From FEN-1139 sp038207155 (GTDB lineage: Bacteria > Myxococcota_A > Polyangia > Polyangiales > Polyangiaceae): a DNA stretch of 64,000 nt. This document shows, one piece after another, positions 12,051-20,746 of this stretch (position 1 is its first letter; every line of letters starts with the position of its first letter). A model generated the notes under the pieces. That model did not search any database. It was not told the origin of the DNA and saw only the letters and a list, made by a program, of their open reading frames with translations. The DNA lies in assembly GCA_038207155.1 (NCBI GenBank), contig JBBRAB010000013.1:54259-118258 (forward strand). Reading direction: 5' to 3'. The position numbers were made by a program, and so were the translations under genes.

Positions 12051-12523
12051 CGCTGGCCGCTCGCGATGCGGGCGGCGCGACGCGCTTCGGCTTCGCGAAA
12101 GCCGGCTCGCTCGGCGTCCGTTTCTAGACGCAGCGCGGGTACTTCCGTCGGTTTGCCCTGAGGGTCGAGCGCGACGTAGACGAAGTGCGCTGAGTTGGTG
12201 TGCTCAACGGTGCCGGAAATGGAGTCCTCGGCATTGACCTCAATGCGGACTTCCATCGAGGTGCGCCCTGCCCACGTCACGGTGGCCTGACAGCCGAGCA
12301 ATGCCCCCACGTGGACCGGCGAATGAAAGGCGATGCTGTCGACGGAAACGGTCACGCAGGGGCGTCGCGCGTGACGCATGGCCGCAATGGCCCCCGCTTC
12401 GTCCATCATCTTCATGACCACCCCGCCGTGCACGTTCCCGTGCATGTTGGCGTGCTCGGGGAGCATCAGCTGCCGCAGGGTTACGGTGGATTCGCTGGGA
12501 CTCCGGGTAGTCTGGGCCGTCAT
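12047..12523 (-). CDS. Acyl-CoA thioesterase, hotdog fold (YciA-like)
   Basis: 158 residues. The conserved run HANMHGNVHGGVVMKMMDEA is the hotdog helix with the catalytic Asp of the YciA/acyl-CoA thioester hydrolase family. VSVDSIAFHSPVHVG and the strand FVYVALD complete the fold. It hydrolyses acyl-CoA thioesters in the cytoplasm. Length fits the single-hotdog subgroup (130-170). The start is 79 bp from the divergent rseP gene. Confidence 0.9.
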   Translation of the reverse strand: MTAQTTRSPSESTVTLRQLMLPEHANMHGNVHGGVVMKMMDEAGAIAAMRHARRPCVTVSVDSIAFHSPVHVGALLGCQATVTWAGRTSMEVRIEVNAEDSISGTVEHTNSAHFVYVALDPQGKPTEVPALRLETDAERAGFREAEARRAARIASGQR

Positions 12524-12601
12524 GGGCCCATCCTACCCGCCTGCTTGTCGCACGTGCTAGGCTCGCGACGCTTAGCCAGCCGGCCGACCCCTTCGTTCTG
12601 C

Positions 12602-14278
12602 ATGGATCTGCTCTACTTCATCATTCTGATCGGCTCGCTCATCTTTGTGCACGAGCTGGGTCACTTCCTTTTTGCGAAGGCCTTTGGGGTCAAGGTCATC
12701 ACGTTCTGCCTCGGCTTTGGTCCGAAGCTGCTGCGCCTGCGGGGTCGTGAGACTGAGTACTGCATCGCACTGTTCCCGCTCGGCGGTTACGTGCGCATGC
12801 TGGAATCGAGTCGCACCGATCTCGTGCTGCCCGAGGATCGCCGTCGCACCTTTGAGTCGCTCTCGGCGCCCAAGCGGCTCACGGTGGTTCTGGCCGGACC
12901 GCTGATGAACCTGCTCTTTCCGATCTTGCTCTATTTTACCGTGTTCGTGAGCGAGGATCCCCTCCTGCCCCCGACGGTGGGTGTGGTGCTGCCCGGGCAT
13001 GCCGCTGACGGCAAGCTCAAGCCGGGCGATCGGATCATGAGCATCAACGGGCAGGACGTTGGGACCTTCGACGAGGTCAAACGCATCATTGCGCGCAGTC
13101 CGGGGCAGACGCTGCGCGTCCGAGTGTTCCGCGACAACCATCACGTGGACGTCGAGGTCGTCGCCGAGGACACCACCGAGCGTCGCGAGCTCGACATCGT
13201 GGAGCGCATGGGGTCACTCGGGATCCAGCCGAGTGCTCCGGCAGCCGTGCTTGGGATCCCCGATCCCGAGTCGCCGGCCTATCGCGCAGGGCTCCGCACG
13301 TTTGACGTCGTTACTCATATCAACGGCGAACCGATCAAGCGCTTCCTCGATCTTGAGCGGATCCTGGCGGAAAACCGCGGCGAAACGGTGCCCGTCACCT
13401 ATTACCGTCCGGTGCCTGCGCAGAACGCCCTCGGCGGGTTGGCGGAGATGGCGGTTTACGAAGCGGGGGTCGTAGCGCTCACGCCCGATCCCGCTGGTCA
13501 AGATCTGGCCACCCGCACCGGTCTCGAGCTGGCTGATCTCTACGCGATGCTCGTGCCCGAGGGCTCGCCGCTCTATCGCGCAGGCCTGCGCCCGGGTGAC
13601 AAGGTCATTCGGCTAGACGATGAACCCGTGCCCGCCTGGTCGACTTTCATCGAGCGCGTCAAGGCTTCGCCGGACCGACCGCACCGCATCGACTACCTAG
13701 CCTCGCGCGACGGTCGTGTGCGCTCAGGCACGTTCCAGATCCGGCGCGAGGATTTCGTCGATGAGCTCGGACAGCTGTCGAAAAAGTACGTTCTGCGGAT
13801 CGAGCATTGGTTGCCACTGGCGCCGGAGGAACGCGTCGAGCATCCGACTCCGATCCGCTATGCGGCGGAAAAGGCGATCGCCGAGACCGTCGACGTCTCG
13901 CGTGTGATTATCGTCGCGCTCGTGAGGCTCGCCCAGGGGCGTTTAAGCCTCGAATCCCTGTCGGGACCGATCACGGTGTACGAGATGGCCGGCGAGGAGG
14001 GGCGCAAGGGGCCTGGGTATTTCATCCGAGGCATGGCGCTCCTGAGCATCAATCTCGGTTTGCTCAACCTGCTGCCCATTCCCGTCCTCGACGGCGGGCA
14101 CCTGCTATTTTTTGCACTTGAGGCGTTGATGCGGCGTCCCTTGCCTTTGCGCGTCCGAGAGGTGGCGCACTTGGCTGGGATGTGCGTTCTATTCCTGCTC
14201 ATGGCCATGGCATTCAAGAACGATGTCGATCGTCGTTGGGACGTAATCGTGGGACAAATCCGGGAGTTGCTCGGATGA
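12602..14278 (+). CDS. rseP: Site-2 metalloprotease RseP-like
   Basis: 558 residues from ATG 12602. The zinc site is HELGH at residues 17-21 in the first membrane helix, and the third metal ligand is D497 in LLPIPVLDGGHLL. Two PDZ domains lie between them; GXXXG-type loops (YRAGLRTFDVV, YRAGLRPGDKV) mark them. Longer than E. coli RseP (450) because of extended periplasmic segments. It cleaves membrane-spanning substrates, classically anti-sigma factors, after a first periplasmic cut. The stop overlaps rsmB by 4 bp (ATGA). Confidence 0.95.
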   Translation: MDLLYFIILIGSLIFVHELGHFLFAKAFGVKVITFCLGFGPKLLRLRGRETEYCIALFPLGGYVRMLESSRTDLVLPEDRRRTFESLSAPKRLTVVLAGPLMNLLFPILLYFTVFVSEDPLLPPTVGVVLPGHAADGKLKPGDRIMSINGQDVGTFDEVKRIIARSPGQTLRVRVFRDNHHVDVEVVAEDTTERRELDIVERMGSLGIQPSAPAAVLGIPDPESPAYRAGLRTFDVVTHINGEPIKRFLDLERILAENRGETVPVTYYRPVPAQNALGGLAEMAVYEAGVVALTPDPAGQDLATRTGLELADLYAMLVPEGSPLYRAGLRPGDKVIRLDDEPVPAWSTFIERVKASPDRPHRIDYLASRDGRVRSGTFQIRREDFVDELGQLSKKYVLRIEHWLPLAPEERVEHPTPIRYAAEKAIAETVDVSRVIIVALVRLAQGRLSLESLSGPITVYEMAGEEGRKGPGYFIRGMALLSINLGLLNLLPIPVLDGGHLLFFALEALMRRPLPLRVREVAHLAGMCVLFLLMAMAFKNDVDRRWDVIVGQIRELLG

Positions 14279-15915
14279 GCGGCGATCTACCACCGCGCCG
14301 CAGGCCTTCGCCCCCGCGCGCCGATGCGCGCCCCAGCGACAACTCGGGCGCGAGTACGCCAAACAATCGTCAGGCCAAGCCGGGCGCGGGCACGCCGGGC
14401 AATCGTCACGCCAGGCCGGGCGCGAGTACGCCAAACAATCGTCAGGCCAGGCCGGGCGGCTCCAGCTCGCCGTCAGGTGCGGCCAGCTCGCAGTCGCGGG
14501 CGCCTTTCACGGGCCGCGTCAAGTTGCCGCCCCATCCCGAAGCGAGCGCCTCCCCGTCCGCCGCGCGACCCGCTCTTGGATTTGCCGACGATCTGCGCGC
14601 GAGCACCGGGACCGCCACCGATGCGCGCGCCATTGCAGCGCGCGTCGTCGAGCGCGTGATCGAGGACGCGGCTTGGGCCGCGGCCAGTCTGGACTCCGAG
14701 CTTGAGCGTTCGATCGGCCTTTTGCCCCGCGAACGAGCCCTGGCGACCGAGCTCGTCTACACGACGCTGCGCTCGCGCCCTGCCCTGGAAGCCGCGCTGT
14801 CGAAATGGGCTCCGCGTGGGCTGCCTGAGGACCCCCGTCTGCGCTCGCACCTGCTAATCGCAGCCGCTCAGTTGCTGCTGCTCGATCGAGTGCCTGCAGG
14901 CGTTGCAGTGAGTCACGCCGTCGACCGGATCCGTCAGCAGCGCGGGGCCAAGATGGCCGGCTTTGCGAATGCGCTGCTGCGAAAGATTTCCTCGTCCGGC
15001 CAGCGCCTCGATCGCGCGGCGGCCTTGCGCGAGAGCTGCCCCAGTTGGCTCTATCAGCGCATCGTTGCGGCCGTGGGCGTCGAGGAGACCGATGCGCTGC
15101 TCGGGATCGTTGCCAAGCCCGAGGTTGAAGCCGTGGCTCAGAGCCGCAGCGTGGGGCTGAGGGTCGTGGGGGACGCGGCCTTGCCGGAATGGCTCGAGGC
15201 CTTGCCTCGCGGGCCATTGGCGCCGCAGTCACGTCGTGCCAACGGGCTCGGCGATCCGCGTCGTTTGCCCGGCTACGCCGAGGGACGGTTCGTCGTCCAA
15301 GAGGAGGGCGCGCAGGTGATCGGAGCGTTGGTTGCGGCGCAACCCGGTGAACGCATCCTCGACGTTTGCGCGGGACGAGGACAAAAAACCCTTCAGCTCG
15401 CTGAGGCAGTGGGGCCGAGCGGTCACGTCGTGGCAACGGATCTCTACCCGCGTAAGCTGGAGGCCTTGGACTTTGACCAGCGTCGGCTTCGGCTCGCTCC
15501 GGTCGAGACGCGCCTGTGCGATTGGTCGGTTGGCGGCGGCGATTTGCGCAAGGACTTCGACGCCATTCTCGTCGATGCGCCCTGCACCGGTACCGGCACT
15601 GTGCTGCGTCGTCCGGAGATCGCCGGGCGGCTGATGCCGAGCGATCCGCTGCGCATCGGTCAGCTTGCCGCGCTGATCCTGCACCATGCGGCAGGCCATC
15701 TTCGCCGCGGAGGCAGGATCATTTTTGCGGTCTGTAGCGTGCTTCCGGAGGAGGCCGAGGGCGTCTTGGCTAGCGTCGCAGACCTGCTCGAACCTGAAGA
15801 GTTCGGGACTCCTCTCGCAGAATTGGCCTTTGGGCCTGGTGCAACGCAGGGACGCCTTCTGCCCTTGAGGCATGGGACAGATGGTTACTTCGTCGCTCGA
15901 TTGAGGCTCCGCTAG
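14275..15915 (+). CDS. rsmB: 16S rRNA (cytosine-967-C5)-methyltransferase
   Basis: 546 residues from ATG 14275, coupled to rseP by ATGA. Residues 1-100 are a disordered Pro/Arg/Ser/Gly-rich tail with three 12-residue repeats. A NusB-like RNA-binding domain (about 120-260) includes VSHAVDRIRQQRGAKMAGFANALLR split by helices. The Rossmann methyltransferase domain follows: VCAGRGQKTLQLAE binds S-adenosylmethionine, DAPCTGTG holds C437 (product release) and VCSVLPEE holds the probable nucleophile C487. Family members are usually 430-450 residues; the difference is the N-terminal tail. Confidence 0.93.
   Translation: MSGDLPPRRRPSPPRADARPSDNSGASTPNNRQAKPGAGTPGNRHARPGASTPNNRQARPGGSSSPSGAASSQSRAPFTGRVKLPPHPEASASPSAARPALGFADDLRASTGTATDARAIAARVVERVIEDAAWAAASLDSELERSIGLLPRERALATELVYTTLRSRPALEAALSKWAPRGLPEDPRLRSHLLIAAAQLLLLDRVPAGVAVSHAVDRIRQQRGAKMAGFANALLRKISSSGQRLDRAAALRESCPSWLYQRIVAAVGVEETDALLGIVAKPEVEAVAQSRSVGLRVVGDAALPEWLEALPRGPLAPQSRRANGLGDPRRLPGYAEGRFVVQEEGAQVIGALVAAQPGERILDVCAGRGQKTLQLAEAVGPSGHVVATDLYPRKLEALDFDQRRLRLAPVETRLCDWSVGGGDLRKDFDAILVDAPCTGTGTVLRRPEIAGRLMPSDPLRIGQLAALILHHAAGHLRRGGRIIFAVCSVLPEEAEGVLASVADLLEPEEFGTPLAELAFGPGATQGRLLPLRHGTDGYFVARLRLR
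14350..14457 (+). repeat. Three tandem 36-bp repeats inside rsmB
   Basis: Units at 14350-14385, 14386-14421 and 14422-14457. Units 1 and 3 differ at one base; unit 2 is more diverged. Each encodes 12 residues of the type ASTPNNRQAKPG, so copy-number change would keep the reading frame. Confidence 0.9.
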
Positions 15916-15975
15916 TCCGGTCCTGCGCAGGTTCCGGTTGCACGCGGGTCCGGCTTGGGCAAAGGAACGCGCGAT

Positions 15976-16878
15976 ATGGCTGAGCTACGACTACGTGGCG
16001 CCTTCACGGCAATAGTGACGCCGTTCCTTGCGGACGGTGCGATCGACTGGTCTGCGTTTGACCGGCTTGCTTTGCGGCAGCTTGAGGCGGGTATCGGCGG
16101 TCTCGTTCCTTGCGGGACGACCGGCGAGACTCCCACCCTCAGCTCCGATGAGCAGCGCGAGGTCATCGCGCGCACGGTCTCTCTCGCTAAGGGCAAGGTT
16201 CCGATCCTCGCGGGGGCCGGGTCCAACTCGACCGCTCACGCGATCGAGCTTGCCAAGGCAGCTGAGAAGGCCGGGGCCGACGCGGTCATGGTTGTGGTGC
16301 CGTACTACAACAAGCCGTCACAAGAGGGCATTTTACGCCATGTCGCGGCAGTGGCTGCGGCTGTTGGTTTGCCCGTCGTGGTCTACAATGTTCCCGGTCG
16401 TTCGGTGGTCGATCTGTGCGTCGACACCACCTTGCGCCTGCTCGACGTCGCCAAGAACGTGATCGGCGTCAAGGACGCTTCGAACAACGTGATATTCTGT
16501 CAGGACCTGCTGCGGCAGGCGGGCGGTCGCGTCACGGTGATGAGCGGCGACGATCCGCTCACCGTTCCGATGATGAGCATTGGGGCCGCTGGCGTGATCA
16601 GCGTCACGAGCAACGTCTATCCGGCGCAGGTGCAGCAAGTCACCGAGCTGGCTTTGGTCGGGGATTTTGCGGCCGCGAGCGCTGCTCACCTCGCGCTGTT
16701 CCCAGTTCACAAGGCGCTGTTCTGCGAACCCAACCCGCAGCCCACCAAGGCGCTGCTGTCGGCTCGTGGTCTCATGACCGCCGTCGTTCGGCCGCCTTTG
16801 CTCGAGTGCACGCCGGAGAACCAGGCCCGCATCGTCGCGGTTTGCGACGCCTACGAAGCCGCGAGGGCTAGCCGATGA
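15976..16878 (+). CDS. dapA: 4-hydroxy-tetrahydrodipicolinate synthase
   Basis: 300 residues from ATG 15976, preceded by AAAGGAA; a start 7 codons upstream is possible. A (beta/alpha)8 barrel with GTTGETPTL near residue 50, the proton-relay Tyr137 in VVYNVPGR, and the Schiff-base Lys166 in IGVKDASNN. It condenses pyruvate with aspartate semialdehyde in the first committed step of lysine and diaminopimelate synthesis. The stop overlaps dapB (ATGA), so the two consecutive enzymes are co-translated. Confidence 0.97.
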   Translation: MAELRLRGAFTAIVTPFLADGAIDWSAFDRLALRQLEAGIGGLVPCGTTGETPTLSSDEQREVIARTVSLAKGKVPILAGAGSNSTAHAIELAKAAEKAGADAVMVVVPYYNKPSQEGILRHVAAVAAAVGLPVVVYNVPGRSVVDLCVDTTLRLLDVAKNVIGVKDASNNVIFCQDLLRQAGGRVTVMSGDDPLTVPMMSIGAAGVISVTSNVYPAQVQQVTELALVGDFAAASAAHLALFPVHKALFCEPNPQPTKALLSARGLMTAVVRPPLLECTPENQARIVAVCDAYEAARASR

Positions 16879-17663
16879 AGGTTGCTCTCCACGGTGCCAC
16901 CGGGCGCATGGGGCAAGCCCTCGTGCGTCTGATCGCGGCCGCTTCCGATCTGGAACTGGTGGGCGCCGCCTGCGCGATCACCGATCCGATGGCGGGTCAG
17001 GACGTCGGATTGATCTCCGGCGTTGGGAACCTTGGCGTTGCTGCCAGCCCCGACGTCACCGGTGCCCTGCTGGGGGCTGACGTGGTGATCGATTTTTCGT
17101 CTCCCGTAGCCGTGCCTGCGCTCTTGCAGGCCGCCGCGCGCAGTGGCACGGCCGTCGTGAGCGGCACGACTGGGCTCGACGCCGCGGTCCAGGCGCAACT
17201 CGCGCGCGCGGCGGAGACGCTGCCTGTGCTGTGGGCGCCAAACACGAGTCTCGGGGTGCAGGTGCTCGCCGAGCTCGTCGAGCAGGCGATTGCGCGCCTC
17301 GGCGCGGACTTCGACGTCGAGATCGTGGAAGTTCACCATCGCAAGAAGGTGGACTCGCCGAGTGGTACCGCCAAGCGACTCGCCGAAGCCGCCAAGGCAT
17401 CGCGACCCTCGCTCACCGAGCTTCACGGTCGCGACGGCATCGTGGGTGCCCGCACCGATGATGAGATGGCTGTGATCGGTCTGCGCGGAGGCGACGTGAT
17501 CGGGGACCACACCGTTCACCTGCTTGGGCCCGGCGAGCGCCTTGAGCTCACCCATCGAGCCTCCAGTCGCGAGGTGTTTGCCCACGGCGCGCTGCGCGCT
17601 GCTCGCTTCCTCGTGGGCAAGCCCGCTGGGCGGCTCTACACCGTCGCCGACATCCGCGCTTGA
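16875..17663 (+). CDS. dapB: 4-hydroxy-tetrahydrodipicolinate reductase
   Basis: 262 residues. GATGRMG at residues 7-13 is the NAD(P)H-binding loop, and the catalytic motif is H154-H-R-K-K158 followed by DSPSGTA. It reduces the dapA product with NAD(P)H. Length is typical (about 265). Translation is coupled to dapA by the ATGA overlap, and the operon ends in a GC-rich stem-loop. Confidence 0.97.
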   Translation: MKVALHGATGRMGQALVRLIAAASDLELVGAACAITDPMAGQDVGLISGVGNLGVAASPDVTGALLGADVVIDFSSPVAVPALLQAAARSGTAVVSGTTGLDAAVQAQLARAAETLPVLWAPNTSLGVQVLAELVEQAIARLGADFDVEIVEVHHRKKVDSPSGTAKRLAEAAKASRPSLTELHGRDGIVGARTDDEMAVIGLRGGDVIGDHTVHLLGPGERLELTHRASSREVFAHGALRAARFLVGKPAGRLYTVADIRA

Positions 17664-17671
17664 GTCGCGGA

Positions 17672-17691
17672 CCCGCGCGCTTTCACGCGGG
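17672..17691. terminator. Short GC hairpin between convergent dapB and phosphatase gene
   Basis: CCCGCG (17672-17677) pairs with CGCGGG (17686-17691) across an 8-base loop, 9 bp beyond the dapB stop. No T-tract; it could serve both converging genes. Confidence 0.4.
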
Positions 17692-17705
17692 CCCACGAGC
17701 TCGAC

Positions 17706-19454
17706 TCAGTGCCCTGAGACGCGCTGGCCGCGCCAGCGCTCGAGCGTCTCAAAATAGCGGGTAAACGGAATCGTTTCAGTCGTTTCGCTGCCAGCGCCCG
17801 CGCCATCGGCTTCACGAACGAGCAGTGGGACGCTGCGGTCGGACACTGCATGGGAACCATGGTTCATCCCGCTGGCGTCGGGCGTGAGAGCGAACACCGC
17901 GCCCGGAGCGGTGGCGATGTAGTAGTCACCTCCGCGCCCCGGCGACAGCGAGCGACAGACCAGCGCCTCGATGGTTTCGTCTTGGAAGTCGGGGCAAGTT
18001 GCGGCGGCCTGGCGGACGTCAAATAGCCTCAGGATACCGGGCTTTGCGGTGAGTGTTTTCACCAGCACCTGCTCGAGCCGCGCGCGCTTGGCCGGCTCAA
18101 GACTGCGCGCCTCGGTGCTGAGGTACAGGTACGGCGCCACGATGCCTGCGACCCAGTTGCCCTTGCCGAGGTCGGCGTCGGCGGCCTTGCGGGCGCTCTC
18201 GAGCAGCTTGTCGCCGACGATGCGCTGGGTGGAGGGGCTGTCCGCTCCGTGACCGTCTGGATGCGCGTGGCGCGACAGTTCCGGTAGGACCCCAATGCCG
18301 TGATCCGCCGAGAGGACGGCAGACCACCCAGATTTTCCGACCTTTTTGTCGAAATAGGCAAATAGCCGGGCAAGCTCCGCGTCGAGTCGCCGCAGTTGAT
18401 CCCAGGCTTCCTGGGAGTCGGCGCCGAACAGATGCCCCACATAGTCGTTCGTGGAAAACGAGACTGTGAGCAGCGTTGGACGGGGCTCGTGGTTGGCTTC
18501 GAGCGCGGCGATGGTCAGATCGACCAGCCAAGTATTGGCGACGGGATGGGCGCGAAAGGCCAGCCCTGGCTTGTTCGAGCGCCGGATGTCATGGGGGAAC
18601 ACGCGTCCGTAGCCGCCGAGATCGCTCTCGCCGGGTTGATCGTCGATGCTGGCGTGCTTGCCGAGCCAAGCGGGATCGAGCGGCTGCCAGATCTCACTGA
18701 ACCGCGACTCGGTCTGGTTCGAGAACTGCGTGAGCGCCGCCGGAAAGACCGTCGCAAACGCGTTCGACGTGACCACGCCGGGCAGACCAGGCTCATACCA
18801 AGCGACGAGTTCCGGCTTAGCATCTGCGCCAAAGGCAGCCCCGCGATCCTTGAGTGAGAGCGCCAGGACGCGGCCACTCGGGAAGCTCTGTCGATACAGG
18901 CTCGCGAAGGTGACAGCGCGCAATGCGCGTAAGGAGGCGGCGCCGCCCTCACTGCGCAGGCCATGAACGTCCAGCAGTTTTGCCTCGGGATCAGCCAAAA
19001 TGCCCTGCGATTTGCCGCTGGCGTCGAGTACTTCGTTGGCCACGATGCCATGTTCGTGCGGCGTCTTTCCTGTAAACAGCGAGGCGTGGCCTGGCGCGGT
19101 TTCGGTAATGGCGTGGGCAAACCGCATGTCGCGATACCAGCGCCCTTCGCGTCGCAGTCGAGCAAATCCACCGTCTGCGGGGAGCTCGGCGAGCTTGTCG
19201 TTGGCGGCTCTGGCCGCCAATTGATCGACCACCAACGCGACGAGCCAACGCGGGCGCGCAGTGGGTGATTTCGCAGGCGTTGACACCTGTGGGGCTGAGG
19301 CTGCAGAGCTTGCCGCTGGACGAGGGTGACACGCCGAAATGCTGGCAGCGACCAGCAGCGCGCCAGTCCAAGCGCCACGGCGCGAGCCAAGCGAGAGCAA
19401 GCTCGCGGAAAGCTCGCGTGAAGAATTGCTCGACATACGGTCTTGGTCGCTCAT
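17706..19454 (-). CDS. Alkaline-phosphatase-superfamily lipoprotein (PafA-like)
   Basis: 582 residues. A signal segment ends in the lipobox ISAC, followed by a Ser/Pro/Ala linker. The hydrolase domain shows the first metal Asp in LVALVVDQLA, the nucleophile region ETAPGHASLFTGKTPHEHG, a metal DxxxH in STNDYVGHLFG, the DH pair in SADHGIG, and a last metal His in MNHGSHA. This order matches PafA-type phosphate monoesterases with a Thr/Ser nucleophile. It is predicted to release phosphate outside the cytoplasm. A second superfamily member is encoded divergently 170 bp away. Confidence 0.88.
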   Translation of the reverse strand: MSDQDRMSSNSSRELSASLLSLGSRRGAWTGALLVAASISACHPRPAASSAASAPQVSTPAKSPTARPRWLVALVVDQLAARAANDKLAELPADGGFARLRREGRWYRDMRFAHAITETAPGHASLFTGKTPHEHGIVANEVLDASGKSQGILADPEAKLLDVHGLRSEGGAASLRALRAVTFASLYRQSFPSGRVLALSLKDRGAAFGADAKPELVAWYEPGLPGVVTSNAFATVFPAALTQFSNQTESRFSEIWQPLDPAWLGKHASIDDQPGESDLGGYGRVFPHDIRRSNKPGLAFRAHPVANTWLVDLTIAALEANHEPRPTLLTVSFSTNDYVGHLFGADSQEAWDQLRRLDAELARLFAYFDKKVGKSGWSAVLSADHGIGVLPELSRHAHPDGHGADSPSTQRIVGDKLLESARKAADADLGKGNWVAGIVAPYLYLSTEARSLEPAKRARLEQVLVKTLTAKPGILRLFDVRQAAATCPDFQDETIEALVCRSLSPGRGGDYYIATAPGAVFALTPDASGMNHGSHAVSDRSVPLLVREADGAGAGSETTETIPFTRYFETLERWRGQRVSGH

Positions 19455-19624
19455 GATTTAGGCGAGATTGGCAGTGATTTGCGGCGGTGCCAGCGTGACG
19501 CTGTAACGAGCGAGTGACGAGCTCGCTTCAGGCCCGCAACGAGTCTCGTTTGTCGCTGACAAGGCGCAGGACTGTCACCTGTGGGTCAGAACACGGTCAC
19601 GCAAGCTCGGCACTACGATAGGGT

Positions 19625-20746
19625 ATGAAGCGAATCATGAGCATGTTCGGGCTGCTGCTCGGGCTTGCTGGGTGTACGCAACTGCCCGAGTTGGCGCCGA
19701 TCCCGCGCGGAGGACCTCCGTCGCAAAGTCCCGTCGGAAAGCCCATGCGGCCGCTGACTCATGTGGTCCTCGTGACGCTCGACGGCGTGCGTTGGCAGGA
19801 CGTTTTCGAGGGAACCTCAGCGGGTTTGGCTGCTGCGCAGCAGGTGCGTCCCTCGTCGGGAGCCGAGCTGATGCCGACCCTGCACCAGCTCGGGCGGGGC
19901 GGAGTTCTGCTCGGCGGGTCAGAGCACCCCATGGTTGCCAGTGGCCCGAACTTCATTTCCCAGCCGGGCTATACCGAGATCGTGTCCGGGCGCGCCTCGC
20001 GCTGCACCACCAATCACTGCGACCAGATCAGGGAAGTGACGCTGCTGGACGAACAGGCGCGGCGCTCGGGTTCCGGTTCTGTTGCGCTCCTGGCGTCATG
20101 GGAACGATTGTCACTCGTGGCGAGTCCCACTCCCGGCGCGCTGGTGATTTCCGCTGGTCGAAGCGCGCGCTCGTCCTCAGAGCAGCTGCAAAAACACCCC
20201 GAGGTAGCGCGCTGGCTCACGGCGGGACAACTGGCGAGTCCGTTTCCCGGCAAGGGGGATTATCGCCCCGATCGCTTCACCGCTCCGCTCGCTCTGGCGT
20301 ACCTACGCGCGGCACGCCCACAGCTGCTGATGGTATCGCTCGGCGACACCGACGAGCACGCGCACCACGGCAACTACGTGGCCTATCTTGAGAGCCTGCG
20401 CGCGGCAGATCGGTTTTTGTCCGACGTGGTCAGCGAGCTTCGACAACTCCAACACGAGGGGCACTCGGTGGTGCTGGCGGTCACGACGGATCACGGTCGC
20501 GCGGCGAACTTCAGAGATCACGGGGCAGAGTTCCCGGAGTCGTCGCGAGTCTGGGCGCTGCTTTGGGGCAGCCATGTTGCTGGACGACCCCGCGCGAGCG
20601 GTCCCCTTCGGCTGGCGGATCTCGCGCCCACGCTGCGCGAGCAGCTCTCGCTTCCGAGCGATCCTTGGGTCACGGCGGGTCGTTCGCTCCTGCCGCGTGA
20701 CGGTGCGCGGGACCGGCTCGCTGCAGTTGAAGCCGCAGCTGACTAG
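19625..20746 (+). CDS. Alkaline-phosphatase-superfamily lipoprotein (phosphodiesterase-like)
   Basis: 373 residues. A short signal peptide ends in the lipobox LAGC at residues 14-17. The hydrolase domain has a metal Asp in VVLVTLDGVRWQD, a nucleophile region ending GYTEIVSGRAS, a metal pair in LGDTDEHAHHG, and TTDHGRA. It is distinct from and shorter than the neighbouring PafA-like protein. The substrate is not evident. The stop overlaps that of the convergent kinase gene. Confidence 0.82.
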   Translation: MKRIMSMFGLLLGLAGCTQLPELAPIPRGGPPSQSPVGKPMRPLTHVVLVTLDGVRWQDVFEGTSAGLAAAQQVRPSSGAELMPTLHQLGRGGVLLGGSEHPMVASGPNFISQPGYTEIVSGRASRCTTNHCDQIREVTLLDEQARRSGSGSVALLASWERLSLVASPTPGALVISAGRSARSSSEQLQKHPEVARWLTAGQLASPFPGKGDYRPDRFTAPLALAYLRAARPQLLMVSLGDTDEHAHHGNYVAYLESLRAADRFLSDVVSELRQLQHEGHSVVLAVTTDHGRAANFRDHGAEFPESSRVWALLWGSHVAGRPRASGPLRLADLAPTLREQLSLPSDPWVTAGRSLLPRDGARDRLAAVEAAAD

